From contig NZ_NUUX01000010.1 in the NCBI RefSeq assembly GCF_002564465.1, forward strand, positions 151,100 to 215,099: a DNA stretch of 64,000 nucleotides. Direction: 5' to 3'. The notes under the pieces are model-generated. The model searched no databases and was not told the origin of the DNA. It saw nothing but the letters and a program-made list of their open reading frames with translations. Shown in pieces: positions 55,629 to 63,891 of the stretch (positions within the stretch are counted from its first letter, which is position 1; the number at the start of each line of letters is the position of its first letter). The position numbers were made by a program, and so were the translations under genes. Origin of the DNA: Bacillus sp. AFS088145 (lineage in GTDB: Bacteria > Bacillota > Bacilli > Bacillales > Bacillaceae_G).

Positions 55629-55709
55629 CTTGTTCAACTAACGCATGCGATACTTCAATAGAAGATCGCATTTTCTTATTCAACAAAATGGCAGTATAGT
55701 TGAATAAGA
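55629..55709 (+). repeat. DHR copy 17 (complete, GCGAT subtype)
   Basis: CTTGTTCAACTAACGCATGC, terminator GCGATACTTC AATA GAAGATCGC with T-rich tail, then TTATTCAACAAAATGGCAG and TATAGTTGAATAAG. Confidence 0.88.
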
Positions 55710-55807
55710 AATGGTTTATTTTATTGAATAAATAGAAGGTTTTTTATAATAAATAAGTTAATTTTAAGGTAGTATGACAAAGTAATCCTAATATCATGGA
55801 GGAAGAA

Positions 55808-56686
55808 ATGAAGAAGGCATTAAACATGATTAATCCAAGTTCGAAAGTGGCTGGAGTTTCGTTAATTGAATTGAAAAAAACAGAAAAAGCACTTGGTGCT
55901 ATTTTTCCAGATGAATATAAGGAATTTTTTCTAGAAACGAATGGAGCAAAATTTGGTGATTGGACTTTGTTCCCTATTCAAACTAATAAACAATCAGCAT
56001 TAACAATTGATATTGTAAAACAAAATCGGGAATTGAGACCAAATAATATCCCAAGTGAAATGATCTGTTTTGGTGAAAATATCAATGGTGATAAACTTTG
56101 CTATCGAATTAGGAAAAGATTTATGCAAGAACTAGTTTATACTTGGAATGATCAAACTGGGTTAGGTAAATATGCGTCTTTAACATTAAGTGATTTTATT
56201 GATTATCATGTAGCTAAAATAAATACTAATAAGCCCAAGAAACTTGGCACTTTTATAGTTGAAAGCGGAAAGTTAATTGTTACTGACCCATACTATAAAG
56301 TGTATGAAGAAACTGAGTTACAAATCGTGCTTTTAAATGTGAAAAATGGTAAATGGACAGCTTCAATTACTTATACTCCTGATGAAGTAGTTAAAAACTT
56401 ATTTGTATTTTATGGGGAAAAGAAACCAAGTGGAAAATGGCATGTTTGCGATAAACAAATTGGAGTTGACTCTGCACAAGCAGGAATTTTTAATTTTAAT
56501 ACATTTGGTAGAGACGAAGTCACCCAATTAGATGAGATAGTTGCTTCAGATGCACAGGGGGGAGTTGTCTCAGATGGTGCGGTTTCAATGTCTGGTTACG
56601 GTGACGGAATGTACGAAGTAAAAGTAAAATATAACATTTCAAAAATGGTTGTCGGAGTGATGATTGACTTTGTAGAAGATGAATAA
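55808..56686 (+). CDS. SMI1/KNR4 (SUKH) - DUF4241 fusion protein (cassette gene)
   Basis: The 292-residue protein joins two domains. Residues about 8-140 are SUKH-like (LIELKKTEKALGAIFPDEYK, FFLETNGAKFGDW, MICFGENINGDKLCY). Residues about 150-290 are DUF4241-like (KKLGTFIVESGKLIVTDPYY, then AQAGIFNF and SMSGYGDGMYEVKV). SUKH proteins are common immunity proteins against polymorphic toxins. No toxin gene is adjacent. ATG 55808 follows GGAGGA; ATG 55796 overlaps this site. Confidence 0.8.
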   Translation: MKKALNMINPSSKVAGVSLIELKKTEKALGAIFPDEYKEFFLETNGAKFGDWTLFPIQTNKQSALTIDIVKQNRELRPNNIPSEMICFGENINGDKLCYRIRKRFMQELVYTWNDQTGLGKYASLTLSDFIDYHVAKINTNKPKKLGTFIVESGKLIVTDPYYKVYEETELQIVLLNVKNGKWTASITYTPDEVVKNLFVFYGEKKPSGKWHVCDKQIGVDSAQAGIFNFNTFGRDEVTQLDEIVASDAQGGVVSDGAVSMSGYGDGMYEVKVKYNISKMVVGVMIDFVEDE

Positions 56687-56719
56687 TGCAATTCACCACG
56701 AGGAGTAAAATACACATTT

Positions 56720-56800
56720 GGTTATACAACTAAAGCATGCGATACTTCAATAGAAGATCGCTTTTTCTTATTCAACATAATGGCAGTTTAGTTTAATAAG
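56720..56800 (+). repeat. DHR copy 18 (complete, GCGAT subtype)
   Basis: GGTTATACAACTAAAGCATGC, terminator GCGATACTTC AATA GAAGATCGC with T-rich tail, then TTATTCAACATAATGGCAG and TTTAGTTTAATAAG. Confidence 0.88.
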
Positions 56801-56905
56801 TATCATCTGAAATTTTAGGTGAAAAAGGCAAAAATCCCCCAAGTTTCAAAAGTTGATAGTTAGATTAAATTAAATTAAAACTATCTTTTAAGAGGGGGGG
56901 GGAAA

Positions 56906-57160
56906 TGAAAAAAATCTAGTTGTTATACTAAGTTTGGCATTTTCATTCATTACTGCTTTTATCCCTACGCACCCAAAAGAGTTACCATATTACCATTTGG
57001 GAAACTATATGCGGTTTACGGCTATACAGAAACGGGGCACCAAACTGGTTTAGTACAAAATGTTATTTTTAATTTCTTAACTTTTTATTTACTATTTTAT
57101 TTAATCTTTAAAATCATAAATAAAGTGAGAAATGCTTCAAATAAAAATACAACTATCTAA
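56906..57160 (+). pseudogene. Small membrane protein gene broken by frameshifts
   Basis: ATG 56906 behind a run of nine G is followed by seven A and a premature TAG after four codons. Adding one A restores MKKNLVVILSLAFSFITAFI then PTHPKELPYYHLGNY. A second shift near 57005 is then needed to read VYGYTETGHQTGLVQNVIF and a final membrane helix to TAA 57160. The parts form a two-helix protein. Both poly-G and poly-A tracts could be slippage-prone or reflect sequencing error. Confidence 0.7.
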
Positions 57161-57219
57161 TCGAACTTACAAAGAGTTCTTTTTTTTATTATTTTATCAC
57201 TTAACAAAAACACCCCTAA

Positions 57220-58170
57220 TTAAGTCATAGTTTTGTGTTGCTTTTCCTCTAGCAAATGATTATCTTGTATTTCTTTTTTTCTAAAATAATTTACACCAAC
57301 AACTCCTGAGATAATAAGAAAACTACCAATTATATGATAATATTGAAATGATTCATTAAGATATTTAATACCTAATAGAATTGTGACAAGTGTAGATAAA
57401 TTTTGAAAGATACTAATTTGAAAAGCAGGTAACTTTGATAAAGCATAATTTGAAAGATAGGATGATCCTAATGACGAAAAAATTCCTAAATATAAGATAG
57501 CTATAATAAAATCAATTTGTTTAAAGGGCAGTATAATTTGTTGAATTGTACCATTTTTTAAATGTATAAAAAGAGCAATTGAGTTAAATACAATGAACCC
57601 TATAAAAGTTATGGTATATGTGATTGTAAATAATGAATATTGTTGAATGATTTTTTTTGTTAAAACATTATATATTGCATTTGCAAGTGCTGATAGTAAA
57701 ATTAATATACTACCTAGTATACTAGGATTTATATTTTTCGCACCATTCATGTACATAATGAACATTACCCCGAGTACAGAAATGAGTATAGAAATTTTTT
57801 GTACGCCTGTAGAGGATTCTTTTAATAGTATACTTGCAAGAATTAAAGTGAAAATTGGAACCGTAGCTTGTATAACTCCTGCTTCAGAAGAGGTTGTATG
57901 CATTAGTCCAAATATTTGCAACCCGAAAAAAAGTACAGGATAAAATGTAGAAAGTAATGTAATTTTCACGAAATCTTTTTTCTTTATTTTGATTCTTTCT
58001 TTTTTTAAGAATAATATGACCGTGGCAACAATCCAAGCCATTGTAAAACGATGAGCTAAGGTATCAAGTGGTGTTGCAATTGTTAATGTTTGTTTTACAA
58101 ATAAAAATGATAACCCTATGATTAATGAACAAATAGTAATAGCTAGATAAGCTTTTCTTTTATCTGTCAT
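57220..58170 (-). CDS. EamA/DMT-family transporter
   Basis: The 316-residue protein has ten membrane helices in two EamA repeats (about 5-140 and 150-290). Its start is AYLAITICSLIIGLSFLFVKQ, with AGVIQATVPIFTLILASILLKE in repeat one. It is a likely exporter of metabolites or amino acids. A palindromic site (58251-58266) that matches one at the divergent MocR gene lies upstream of its start, so the EamA gene, the nitroreductase gene and the MocR gene probably form one regulon. Confidence 0.87.
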   Translation of the reverse strand: MTDKRKAYLAITICSLIIGLSFLFVKQTLTIATPLDTLAHRFTMAWIVATVILFLKKERIKIKKKDFVKITLLSTFYPVLFFGLQIFGLMHTTSSEAGVIQATVPIFTLILASILLKESSTGVQKISILISVLGVMFIMYMNGAKNINPSILGSILILLSALANAIYNVLTKKIIQQYSLFTITYTITFIGFIVFNSIALFIHLKNGTIQQIILPFKQIDFIIAILYLGIFSSLGSSYLSNYALSKLPAFQISIFQNLSTLVTILLGIKYLNESFQYYHIIGSFLIISGVVGVNYFRKKEIQDNHLLEEKQHKTMT

Positions 58171-58250
58171 AAGTTTTTCCCCCTATCAATCTCAACTATT
58201 ACTTTAATTTTATGCAAAGTAGTTAATCCTATCGAGGTAAAGAATGTTAA

Positions 58251-58266
58251 TCTGTATCGGTACAGA
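58251..58266. promoter_or_regulatory. Operator site 1, CTGTATCGGTACAG
   Basis: TCTGTATCGGTACAGA upstream of the EamA gene. Its 14-base core is the exact reverse complement of the core at 59036-59049. Confidence 0.65.
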
Positions 58267-58321
58267 TAGGTTTGTAAACTAAGCATAAAAAGAGCAGGTT
58301 TTAAATCACCTGCTCTCCTTC

Positions 58322-58945
58322 TTAATAAAATGTGCTTATTTTATCTAATTCAAAACGATGATGTTCATAACCATCTGTGTCTGGTTTACCAAAAGGTACC
58401 ATAGCGGCAAATGTAACATGTTCAGGTAGTCCTAAGAGTGTTCTTACTTTCTCTTGATCAAAGCCTAACATTGGGACACTAGTATAACCAAATCCTTGAA
58501 TTGTTAGTAAAAGAAAGCCAAGTGCAATATTTGCTTGTGTTTGTCCCCATGCTTTTCTTTCTTCTTCACTCATCTTTTCAAATACGGAAGTAAGATTGGA
58601 CACCTCAATTTGCTTTTTATCTTCAGAAATACCAGGATGAATTGTTTCTGATATACGATTAATAGAATCAACCATATCGACCGAAATAATCACAACAGCT
58701 GGGGCTGAAGTTACTTGTGTTTGTCCATATGCTGCTTTTTGAAGTTTTTCTTTTAGTTGAATATCCTTAATAATATGGAAATGCCATGGTTGTATATTCC
58801 ATGCACTTGGTGTTAATCTAACAAGGTTTAAAATTTCATTTATTTCTTCGTCTAGAATTGTTTCTTGAATAAATTTACGAATACTACGTCGTGATTCTAT
58901 TGCCTCTTTTATAGTTAAAGTGCTATTAATTTTTTGAACTGACAT
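58322..58945 (-). CDS. Nitroreductase-family FMN oxidoreductase
   Basis: The 207-residue protein is of the nitroreductase fold. It has AIESRRSIRKFIQETILDE (FMN-binding start), LVRLTPSAWNIQPWHFHII and GFLLLTIQGFGYTSVPMLGF. It should reduce quinones or nitro compounds with NAD(P)H. ATG 58945 follows GGAGAG; a longer frame to 59005 has no better start. It diverges from the MocR gene across an operator. It is not closely like the BluB protein at 41275. Confidence 0.88.
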   Translation of the reverse strand: MSVQKINSTLTIKEAIESRRSIRKFIQETILDEEINEILNLVRLTPSAWNIQPWHFHIIKDIQLKEKLQKAAYGQTQVTSAPAVVIISVDMVDSINRISETIHPGISEDKKQIEVSNLTSVFEKMSEEERKAWGQTQANIALGFLLLTIQGFGYTSVPMLGFDQEKVRTLLGLPEHVTFAAMVPFGKPDTDGYEHHRFELDKISTFY

Positions 58946-59030
58946 AATGCATCTCTCCATTTCCCTAAGTTTTGAACCAGCCGGTAATAATATTTTATCT
59001 ATCATTTAAATTTGAAACATTTAAATATTT

Positions 59031-59054
59031 CAAAACTGTACCGATACAGTTTTG
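59031..59054. promoter_or_regulatory. Operator site 2 between nitroreductase and MocR genes
   Basis: Arms CAAAACTGTA and TACAGTTTTG with centre CCGA. It lies between the two divergent starts (58945 and 59083). Confidence 0.7.
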
Positions 59055-59082
59055 ATGGAATACAATTAGAAGGGGGTATTTA

Positions 59083-60423
59083 ATGCTAAAACATGAATAC
59101 GTTTATCAAACATTACTAACTCAGATTCAAGCTGGAGAGTTAAAGGCGGGGACAAAAATTCCGTCCATTCGAAAATTAGCAGAACTCTTTTCTTGTAGTA
59201 AAAGTAGTATTCTAGCTGCTCTTGAGAAATTGGAAAATCAGCACCTAATTTATGCAAAACCTAAAAGTGGCTATTATGTTGTTGAGCATAAAATATTTAA
59301 AGAACCATCCAAAACAACCAAAATCGATTTTGCAACTTCAGCCCCTAATTGGCATTCTTTTCCATACCAAGATTTTCAACATTGCTTAAATAAAGCAATT
59401 GATACATTTCAATCTGACTTATTTAGATATGGTACTCAAAAGGGATTACCTTCTTTAATAAATGAGGTTGAAAAAATATTACAATCTTATCAAGTATTTG
59501 CACAAAAAAAACAAATTTTTATTACTTCAGGGGTTCAGCAAGCTCTTTTTTTACTGAGCACAATGCCTTTTTTAAATAATCGAAAAAAAATTTTAGTCGA
59601 GCAGCCAAGCTATCATATATATATGGATTTAGTAAAACTTCATCAATTACCTATAGTTGGGATTAAACGTACAATAGACGGGATCAATTTACAACAACTT
59701 GAAGAAATTTTTAGCGAAGGTGATATTAAATTTTTTTATACTATGCCTAGATTTCAAAACCCTTTAGGTACATCATTAAGTAAAAAAGAAAAATTAGAAA
59801 CCTTAAAATTAGCTCATAAGTACGATGTCTATATTGTCGAGGATGATTATTTAGCAGACTTTGAATATACGAAGAAAAATGACCCACTTTTTGCAAATGA
59901 TCTACATGGACGTGTTATTTACTTAAAGAGTTTTTCCAAGATTATGTTCCCAGGTTTACGTATAGGTATTGCAGTTTTACCTGATTCGTTAATTGAGACG
60001 TTTCAACAATTTAAAACCGTCATAGATATAGATAGTTCAATGATTTCACAGGCTGCTTTAGAACTATATTTAAAAAGTGGTATGTTTGAACATTATCAAA
60101 AAAATGTTCGAGATAAATACCTTGCCCGAGCAAAAATATTACAAACATCACTAGAAACTCATTTAACAAATTACGACTTTGCGTCTGATATCGTAATGCA
60201 TAGTCATATTGTCCTGCCAAAGCAAGTTGATATGAATGCATTATTAAACCAATTAGATGAATATGATATTCTAATTGACTCTATTAAAAAAAATTATTTA
60301 GATAACTTTTATCAAGAAAGAATTTTAAAACTTAATGTTTCAAATTGTGAGCCGACAGACATTGAAAAAGGTATAAAGCAAATTTCTTACTCATTAAAAG
60401 ACACTAACAATTACTTTGAGTGA
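59083..60423 (+). CDS. MocR-type regulator (GntR wHTH + aminotransferase fold)
   Basis: The 446-residue protein has a GntR helix-turn-helix (about 8-70, IPSIRKLAELFSCSKSSILA) and a fold-type I aminotransferase domain (about 85-440) with PLP Lys286 in LKSFSKIMFPGLRIG. It is divergent from the nitroreductase gene and probably binds the palindromes at 58251 and 59031. The PLP domain implies an amino acid or vitamin B6-related effector. The ATG follows AGAAGGGGG. Confidence 0.9.
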   Translation: MLKHEYVYQTLLTQIQAGELKAGTKIPSIRKLAELFSCSKSSILAALEKLENQHLIYAKPKSGYYVVEHKIFKEPSKTTKIDFATSAPNWHSFPYQDFQHCLNKAIDTFQSDLFRYGTQKGLPSLINEVEKILQSYQVFAQKKQIFITSGVQQALFLLSTMPFLNNRKKILVEQPSYHIYMDLVKLHQLPIVGIKRTIDGINLQQLEEIFSEGDIKFFYTMPRFQNPLGTSLSKKEKLETLKLAHKYDVYIVEDDYLADFEYTKKNDPLFANDLHGRVIYLKSFSKIMFPGLRIGIAVLPDSLIETFQQFKTVIDIDSSMISQAALELYLKSGMFEHYQKNVRDKYLARAKILQTSLETHLTNYDFASDIVMHSHIVLPKQVDMNALLNQLDEYDILIDSIKKNYLDNFYQERILKLNVSNCEPTDIEKGIKQISYSLKDTNNYFE

Positions 60424-60640
60424 ACAAAAACTTAACATTATTTTTTCCTTTTCGATTGGGAACCTTTTGGTGGTGTTAAAAAACAAATTTGTTCTATAAA
60501 TCATAGTTAAACTCCGGTTAAATTAAAAAAGCACCTATTATTGGGTACTTTTTACATTGAAACATTAAGTATTTAAAATTACGTATCATGTTGTAGTATG
60601 AAATAGAGAACAGTGATCCATCATTAGAAACTATTCAAAT

Positions 60641-60716
60641 TAATGCAACTACCGCATGAGATTCTACAATAACGAAGGATCGTTTTTCTTATGCAGCTAA
60701 ATGATCGTTCAATAAA
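60641..60716 (+). repeat. DHR copy 19 (decayed)
   Basis: GCAACTACCGCATGAGATTC, TACAATAACGAAGGATCG with T-run, then TTATGCAGCTAAATGATCG and TTCAATAAATAAGG follow the order of the GCGAT subtype with many changes. The rest of 60424-60911 is AT-rich with a weak GCACC/GGGTAC hairpin near 60530. Confidence 0.6.
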
Positions 60717-60911
60717 TAAAGGATTTTATAATCCTAAATGGAATTATTAAAATTAATTAATTATGTCATTATGCTGGAAGAAAAATTACTTTTATCAAGT
60801 AAGAAATTAATGATATTGGCATGACAAATTATTTAGTGACCTATCTATAATGCGCTGGAAAAGAATTTTGATGATTAGCTAGTTTAGGGATTGAATTGGA
60901 GGAAATAGAAA

Positions 60912-61488
60912 GTGGATGTAAAAACCCTTTTGTTAAAGCAATGGGCAAGTTGTTTGGATGCACAAGACTGTTTCCACCTCTTGAAAAAGTGTTAAAGGAT
61001 GTCACTTTTGAACAAGCAATTTGGAAACCAGCTGATGAGACAATGAATTCCATTTGGGAATTAGTTTGTCATCTACTATTCTATGAAAAGAGACATCTGT
61101 TGCGGTTTCTTTGTGAAACAGAGAATGAACCACAGGCAGAAAAAAATGAAGATACAAATTTAGAATTCCAACAAAAACGGTTGAAAATTGGAAAAAAACA
61201 ATAGAGGAATACTTTTATACTCATCGTGAACTTGAAAAAATACTAGCAAAATCAGAACATGAAGATTTGTATAGACAGATCCCAGGAGAAAGATCATTAG
61301 TCCCTGAACTGAAGAGTTTAGCAATGCACGACGCATATCATATTGGACAAATTGTATTAATGAGTAAAATGGAAAGAGTTTGGGCAGGGAAAAACAAAGA
61401 TAATAAAAATAGGAGTCATAACAGTGATCGACTCCTATTTTACTTCTGGAAGATTGGTTTATCAAAGGATTTAATGTACTTATGTTGA
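60912..61488 (+). pseudogene. DinB-family gene broken by two frameshifts
   Basis: From GTG 60912 behind GGAGG the product VDVKTLLLKQWASCLDAQDC leaves frame near 60970. A second frame carries PPLEKVLKDVTFEQAIWKPA and ELVCHLLFYEKRHLLRFL up to about 61165. A third carries TVENWKKTIEEYFYTHRELE and LAMHDAYHIGQIVLMSK. Together they give a complete DinB four-helix protein with its three metal His. The last frame runs through a terminator hairpin (61407-61442), so its natural stop is lost too. Confidence 0.8.
61407..61442 (+). terminator. Terminator of the DinB pseudogene
   Basis: Arms AAAATAGGAGTC and GACTCCTATTTT. Confidence 0.8.
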
Positions 61489-61531
61489 GGGTAGTTTTAA
61501 TCTAGATTGAGATTGAGAAGGAGTGTGCCTA

Positions 61532-61732
61532 ATGGATAATTTTAGTTTAATCATTACGTTACTACAATTGATAATTCTAATTGTAGTAGTATATATCGTG
61601 ATTATAATTATAAAGAAAGTAAGATTATTTGCAGCAAATAATTTGTTTACTTCAAATAAAAAAATTGAAGAATTAGAGCAAATAATAAGTAATTTAGAGA
61701 AAAAAATAGGAAGACTCTCTTATACAAAATAG
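61532..61732 (+). CDS. Small membrane protein with coiled-coil tail
   Basis: The 66-residue protein begins MDNFSLIITLLQLIILIVVV, giving one membrane helix at about 5-29. A basic stretch and a heptad-patterned tail (KKIEELEQIISNLEKKIGRL) follow. ATG 61532 lies nine bases after AAGGAG; GTG 61523 would overlap that site. No family recognised. Confidence 0.7.
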   Translation: MDNFSLIITLLQLIILIVVVYIVIIIIKKVRLFAANNLFTSNKKIEELEQIISNLEKKIGRLSYTK

Positions 61733-61879
61733 CAAGAGTTAGTTATACAATAATCGACTTTAACTTAGCCATATTACTCAGTTATTTTATTTTTTTTGAT
61801 GGAAATTTGATAATTCATAACTAAATTGTTAAAATTAGGCTATTACATTGTGTGTAAGCCACACTGGGAGGTTACAAAA

Positions 61880-62080
61880 ATGGAACATGGTAAAGTAAAA
61901 TGGTTTAATGCAGAAAAAGGATTTGGATTTATTGAGCGTGAAAATGGTGATGATGTATTCGTACATTTCTCAGCAATTCAAACTGATGGATTTAAATCAT
62001 TAGATGAAGGTCAAGCCGTTACGTTCGAAGTAGAACAAGGTCAACGCGGACCACAAGCAACTAATGTTAAAAAGGCTTAA
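61880..62080 (+). CDS. Cold-shock protein (CspA family)
   Basis: The 66-residue CSD protein has both nucleic-acid-binding motifs: [13 protein letters not shown] (RNP1, residues 7-19) and DVFVHFSAI (RNP2, about 25-33). It binds single-stranded RNA and DNA as an RNA chaperone. ATG 61880 follows GGGAGG. The leader before it is short (under 60 bases from a TTGATA / TAAAAT promoter-like pair), so it lacks the long cold-shock 5' leader of some csp genes. Confidence 0.95.
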   Translation: MEHGKVKWFNAEKGFGFIERENGDDVFVHFSAIQTDGFKSLDEGQAVTFEVEQGQRGPQATNVKKA

Positions 62081-62083
62081 TTG

Positions 62084-62126
62084 AAAAAAAGAGTCGGAAT
62101 CTATAAAGTAGAATCCGACTCTTTTT
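62084..62126 (+). terminator. Terminator of the cold-shock gene
   Basis: Arms AAAGAGTCGGATT-like and AATCCGACTCTTT with T-run, 4 bases after the stop. Confidence 0.9.
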
Positions 62127-62247
62127 ATGTCTTTTAAATTTAAAAACCCTTATTCCATAAAGAATATGGGGAATATCTTAGTAAAGAAAATGGTTTAAAG
62201 TATTATAGACCATATAAAATGAAGTTACTAATAATTATCGAATATAA

Positions 62248-62415
62248 TTAGCCATTTGAATTATTATTAGTTGTTTTGGAATTGGCCTTATTTTTAGTTC
62301 CTTTGCTAACATAGGGCTTCGCGTTCTTTGCTTTTTTTGCACTTGCTTGCCACCTATTCCAACCCTTCTTATCTGTACCTCTACCTGTACCGCCTTTAGC
62401 TTTAGCTTTACTCAT
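62248..62415 (-). CDS. DUF3934-like small basic protein
   Basis: A 55-residue minus-strand frame reads MSKAKAKGGTGRGTDKKGWN followed by RWQASAKKAKNAKPYVSKGT and a Lys/Asn tail. The GGTGRGTxKKGWNRWQAS pattern matches a short conserved Bacillus family that I know as DUF3934, function unknown. It is strongly basic and could bind nucleic acid. ATG 62415 follows GAGGTG. Confidence 0.75.
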   Translation of the reverse strand: MSKAKAKGGTGRGTDKKGWNRWQASAKKAKNAKPYVSKGTKNKANSKTTNNNSNG

Positions 62416-62475
62416 ATAAACACCTCATACCTATTATACACTAAGTACCATACAGATTTTCAGTATTTTACGATT

Positions 62476-62669
62476 AACTTGAGTTAAACAAGAATAGAGC
62501 AATAAATAGATCACAGTCTCATTACTCGGTGGAAAAATCTGAACAAAAATGTTTGTTTGAATTAGCAGAGTTTTTAGAGGTACAACCTATACTTATTAGA
62601 AATGACTCATTTCACGATCATGGAATATGTACATGGAAGACCTTACCCCCATCAATAAGACACAGATAA
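62476..62669 (+). pseudogene. Remnant of a cassette gene
   Basis: The frame is open for 64 codons without a usable start. It ends HYSVEKSEQKCLFELAEFLE, VQPILIRNDSFHDHGICTWK, TLPPSIRHR and TAA. DHR copy 20 starts 14 bases later, so it was probably a cassette gene that lost its 5' part. The rest of 62416-62852 holds only this and the repeat. Confidence 0.5.
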
Positions 62670-62683
62670 AGGATTACTTTTGA

Positions 62684-62747
62684 AGCACAATATGATTGGC
62701 TATAAAGTCGTTTTTATGGAGCTAAATGGCAGTTTAGTTACATAAGG
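62684..62747 (+). repeat. DHR copy 20 (hairpin 1 lost)
   Basis: GCACAATATGATTGGCTATA then AAGTCG and T-run (decayed GATCGGCT/AGTCGA terminator), then ATGGAGCTAAATGGCAG and TTTAGTTACATAAGG. Confidence 0.75.
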
Positions 62748-62852
62748 AATAATGAATATTTTCACTAAGGTGTATCATTTCAGGTCTAATTAATTGGTAT
62801 AATTATAGAGAATTTATTTTAATTAAAATACAGTCTGATATAGGAGCTCAAT

Positions 62853-63338
62853 ATGACCAAAATGAATTTACCGTATGGAGAAACAGGGGGATATTACATG
62901 CCTGGAGAGGATCCAGTTCCACCCTCAATTGATAAATCAAAATTTTATGCTAAATGTAAAGAAGTCGCTTCATTAAAACATATAAAGTATGAGATATTAA
63001 GTGACTTAGAAACAGATTATAAAAATTTTTATGCAGTAAAGTTTTTCTTTCTACCAAAACCTGTTTATGCAGTAATAAATAGTGCACATCCATTTGTTGC
63101 ATTTAGTCTTGCTGATGAATTCGGTGAATTTGGAAACTCATTTCCATTGGATTTTATCGACTTTGAAGAACTGGCAATAGAGTTTACTGGTTATACAGTT
63201 ATGAAAGTAAGTGACCTAATCAAACAATTTTCTCTTGAAGATCATGAGGAATTAAGAAATATACACACAATTAAAAAACAGGTTGAATACTGGAACCCAA
63301 TAACAATTGGGGATGTAATGTTTAATTTTTGGGATTAA
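62853..63338 (+). CDS. Hypothetical soluble protein (cassette gene)
   Basis: The 161-residue protein begins MTKMNLPYGETGGYYMPGED. It is acidic, aromatic-rich and without signal or membrane segments; FFFLPKPVYAVINSAHPFVA forms a hydrophobic core stretch. The style is that of SUKH/immunity proteins but I cannot assign a family. ATG follows TAGGAG. DHR copies 20 and 21 flank it. Confidence 0.68.
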   Translation: MTKMNLPYGETGGYYMPGEDPVPPSIDKSKFYAKCKEVASLKHIKYEILSDLETDYKNFYAVKFFFLPKPVYAVINSAHPFVAFSLADEFGEFGNSFPLDFIDFEELAIEFTGYTVMKVSDLIKQFSLEDHEELRNIHTIKKQVEYWNPITIGDVMFNFWD

Positions 63339-63385
63339 TGTTGTTTTTTAAAATTTTGTATAAATCAATTTAAAAAAAGCTTTTT

Positions 63386-63478
63386 CTTATGTAACTATCG
63401 CATGCGTTAGTTGTAGATCAAGAGTTACTTCGGTGACTCTTTTTTGTTTAACTAAATGGAAGTTTAGTTGAACAAGGA
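63386..63478 (+). repeat. DHR copy 21 (complete)
   Basis: Hairpin 1 CTTATGTAACTATCGCATGC then GTTAGTTGTAG; terminator AGAGTTAC TTCG GTGACTCT with T-run; hairpin 2 GTTTAACTAAATGGAAG then TTTAGTTGAACAAGG. Confidence 0.9.
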
Positions 63479-63543
63479 TTAAGTTCAGTATTGTAGAACT
63501 ATATTTAAATACAATTATCACTAAAGGGGTTTAGAGGGAAAAT

Positions 63544-63882
63544 ATGCTCAGACTTACATTATTTATAGAATGCAACAACGAAGAAGAGGCTTTATTAATA
63601 ATGCATGAATGCATAAAATTAAATGATAAATATACGTCTTCTTTTGAGCTATTCTCAAAAGAAGCGTATTGGAAGTTTGATGACTGGTATAAAATAGTTT
63701 TTGATATTGAAACAGTTTGTCCAATTAATATTTCTAATGCGGAGTTAATACTTAAAAATTTTGTTAATAAATGGGATTGGTACGGTAGAGATGCGGTTTC
63801 TAGTAGTGATGCTCCAGATACAATATTTTTCGATACTAGAGTGAGATTCTCCAACTGTTGGTTTGAAGAACTTACTTTATAG
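63544..63882 (+). CDS. Hypothetical small soluble protein (cassette gene)
   Basis: The 112-residue protein begins MLRLTLFIECNNEEEALLIM and has an alternating strand/helix pattern, with WKFDDWYKIVFDIETVCPIN and KWDWYGRDAVSSSDAPDTIF. The beta-alpha-beta start resembles small ferredoxin-like immunity proteins, but no family is recognised. ATG follows GAGGGAA. DHR copies 21 and 22 lie 65 bases before and 9 after. Confidence 0.68.
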   Translation: MLRLTLFIECNNEEEALLIMHECIKLNDKYTSSFELFSKEAYWKFDDWYKIVFDIETVCPINISNAELILKNFVNKWDWYGRDAVSSSDAPDTIFFDTRVRFSNCWFEELTL

Positions 63883-63891
63883 AGGCTAAAA

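Noticed and set aside
59066..59257. Minus-strand frame at the MocR start
   Set aside because: It overlaps the MocR N-terminus antisense and has no ribosome site.
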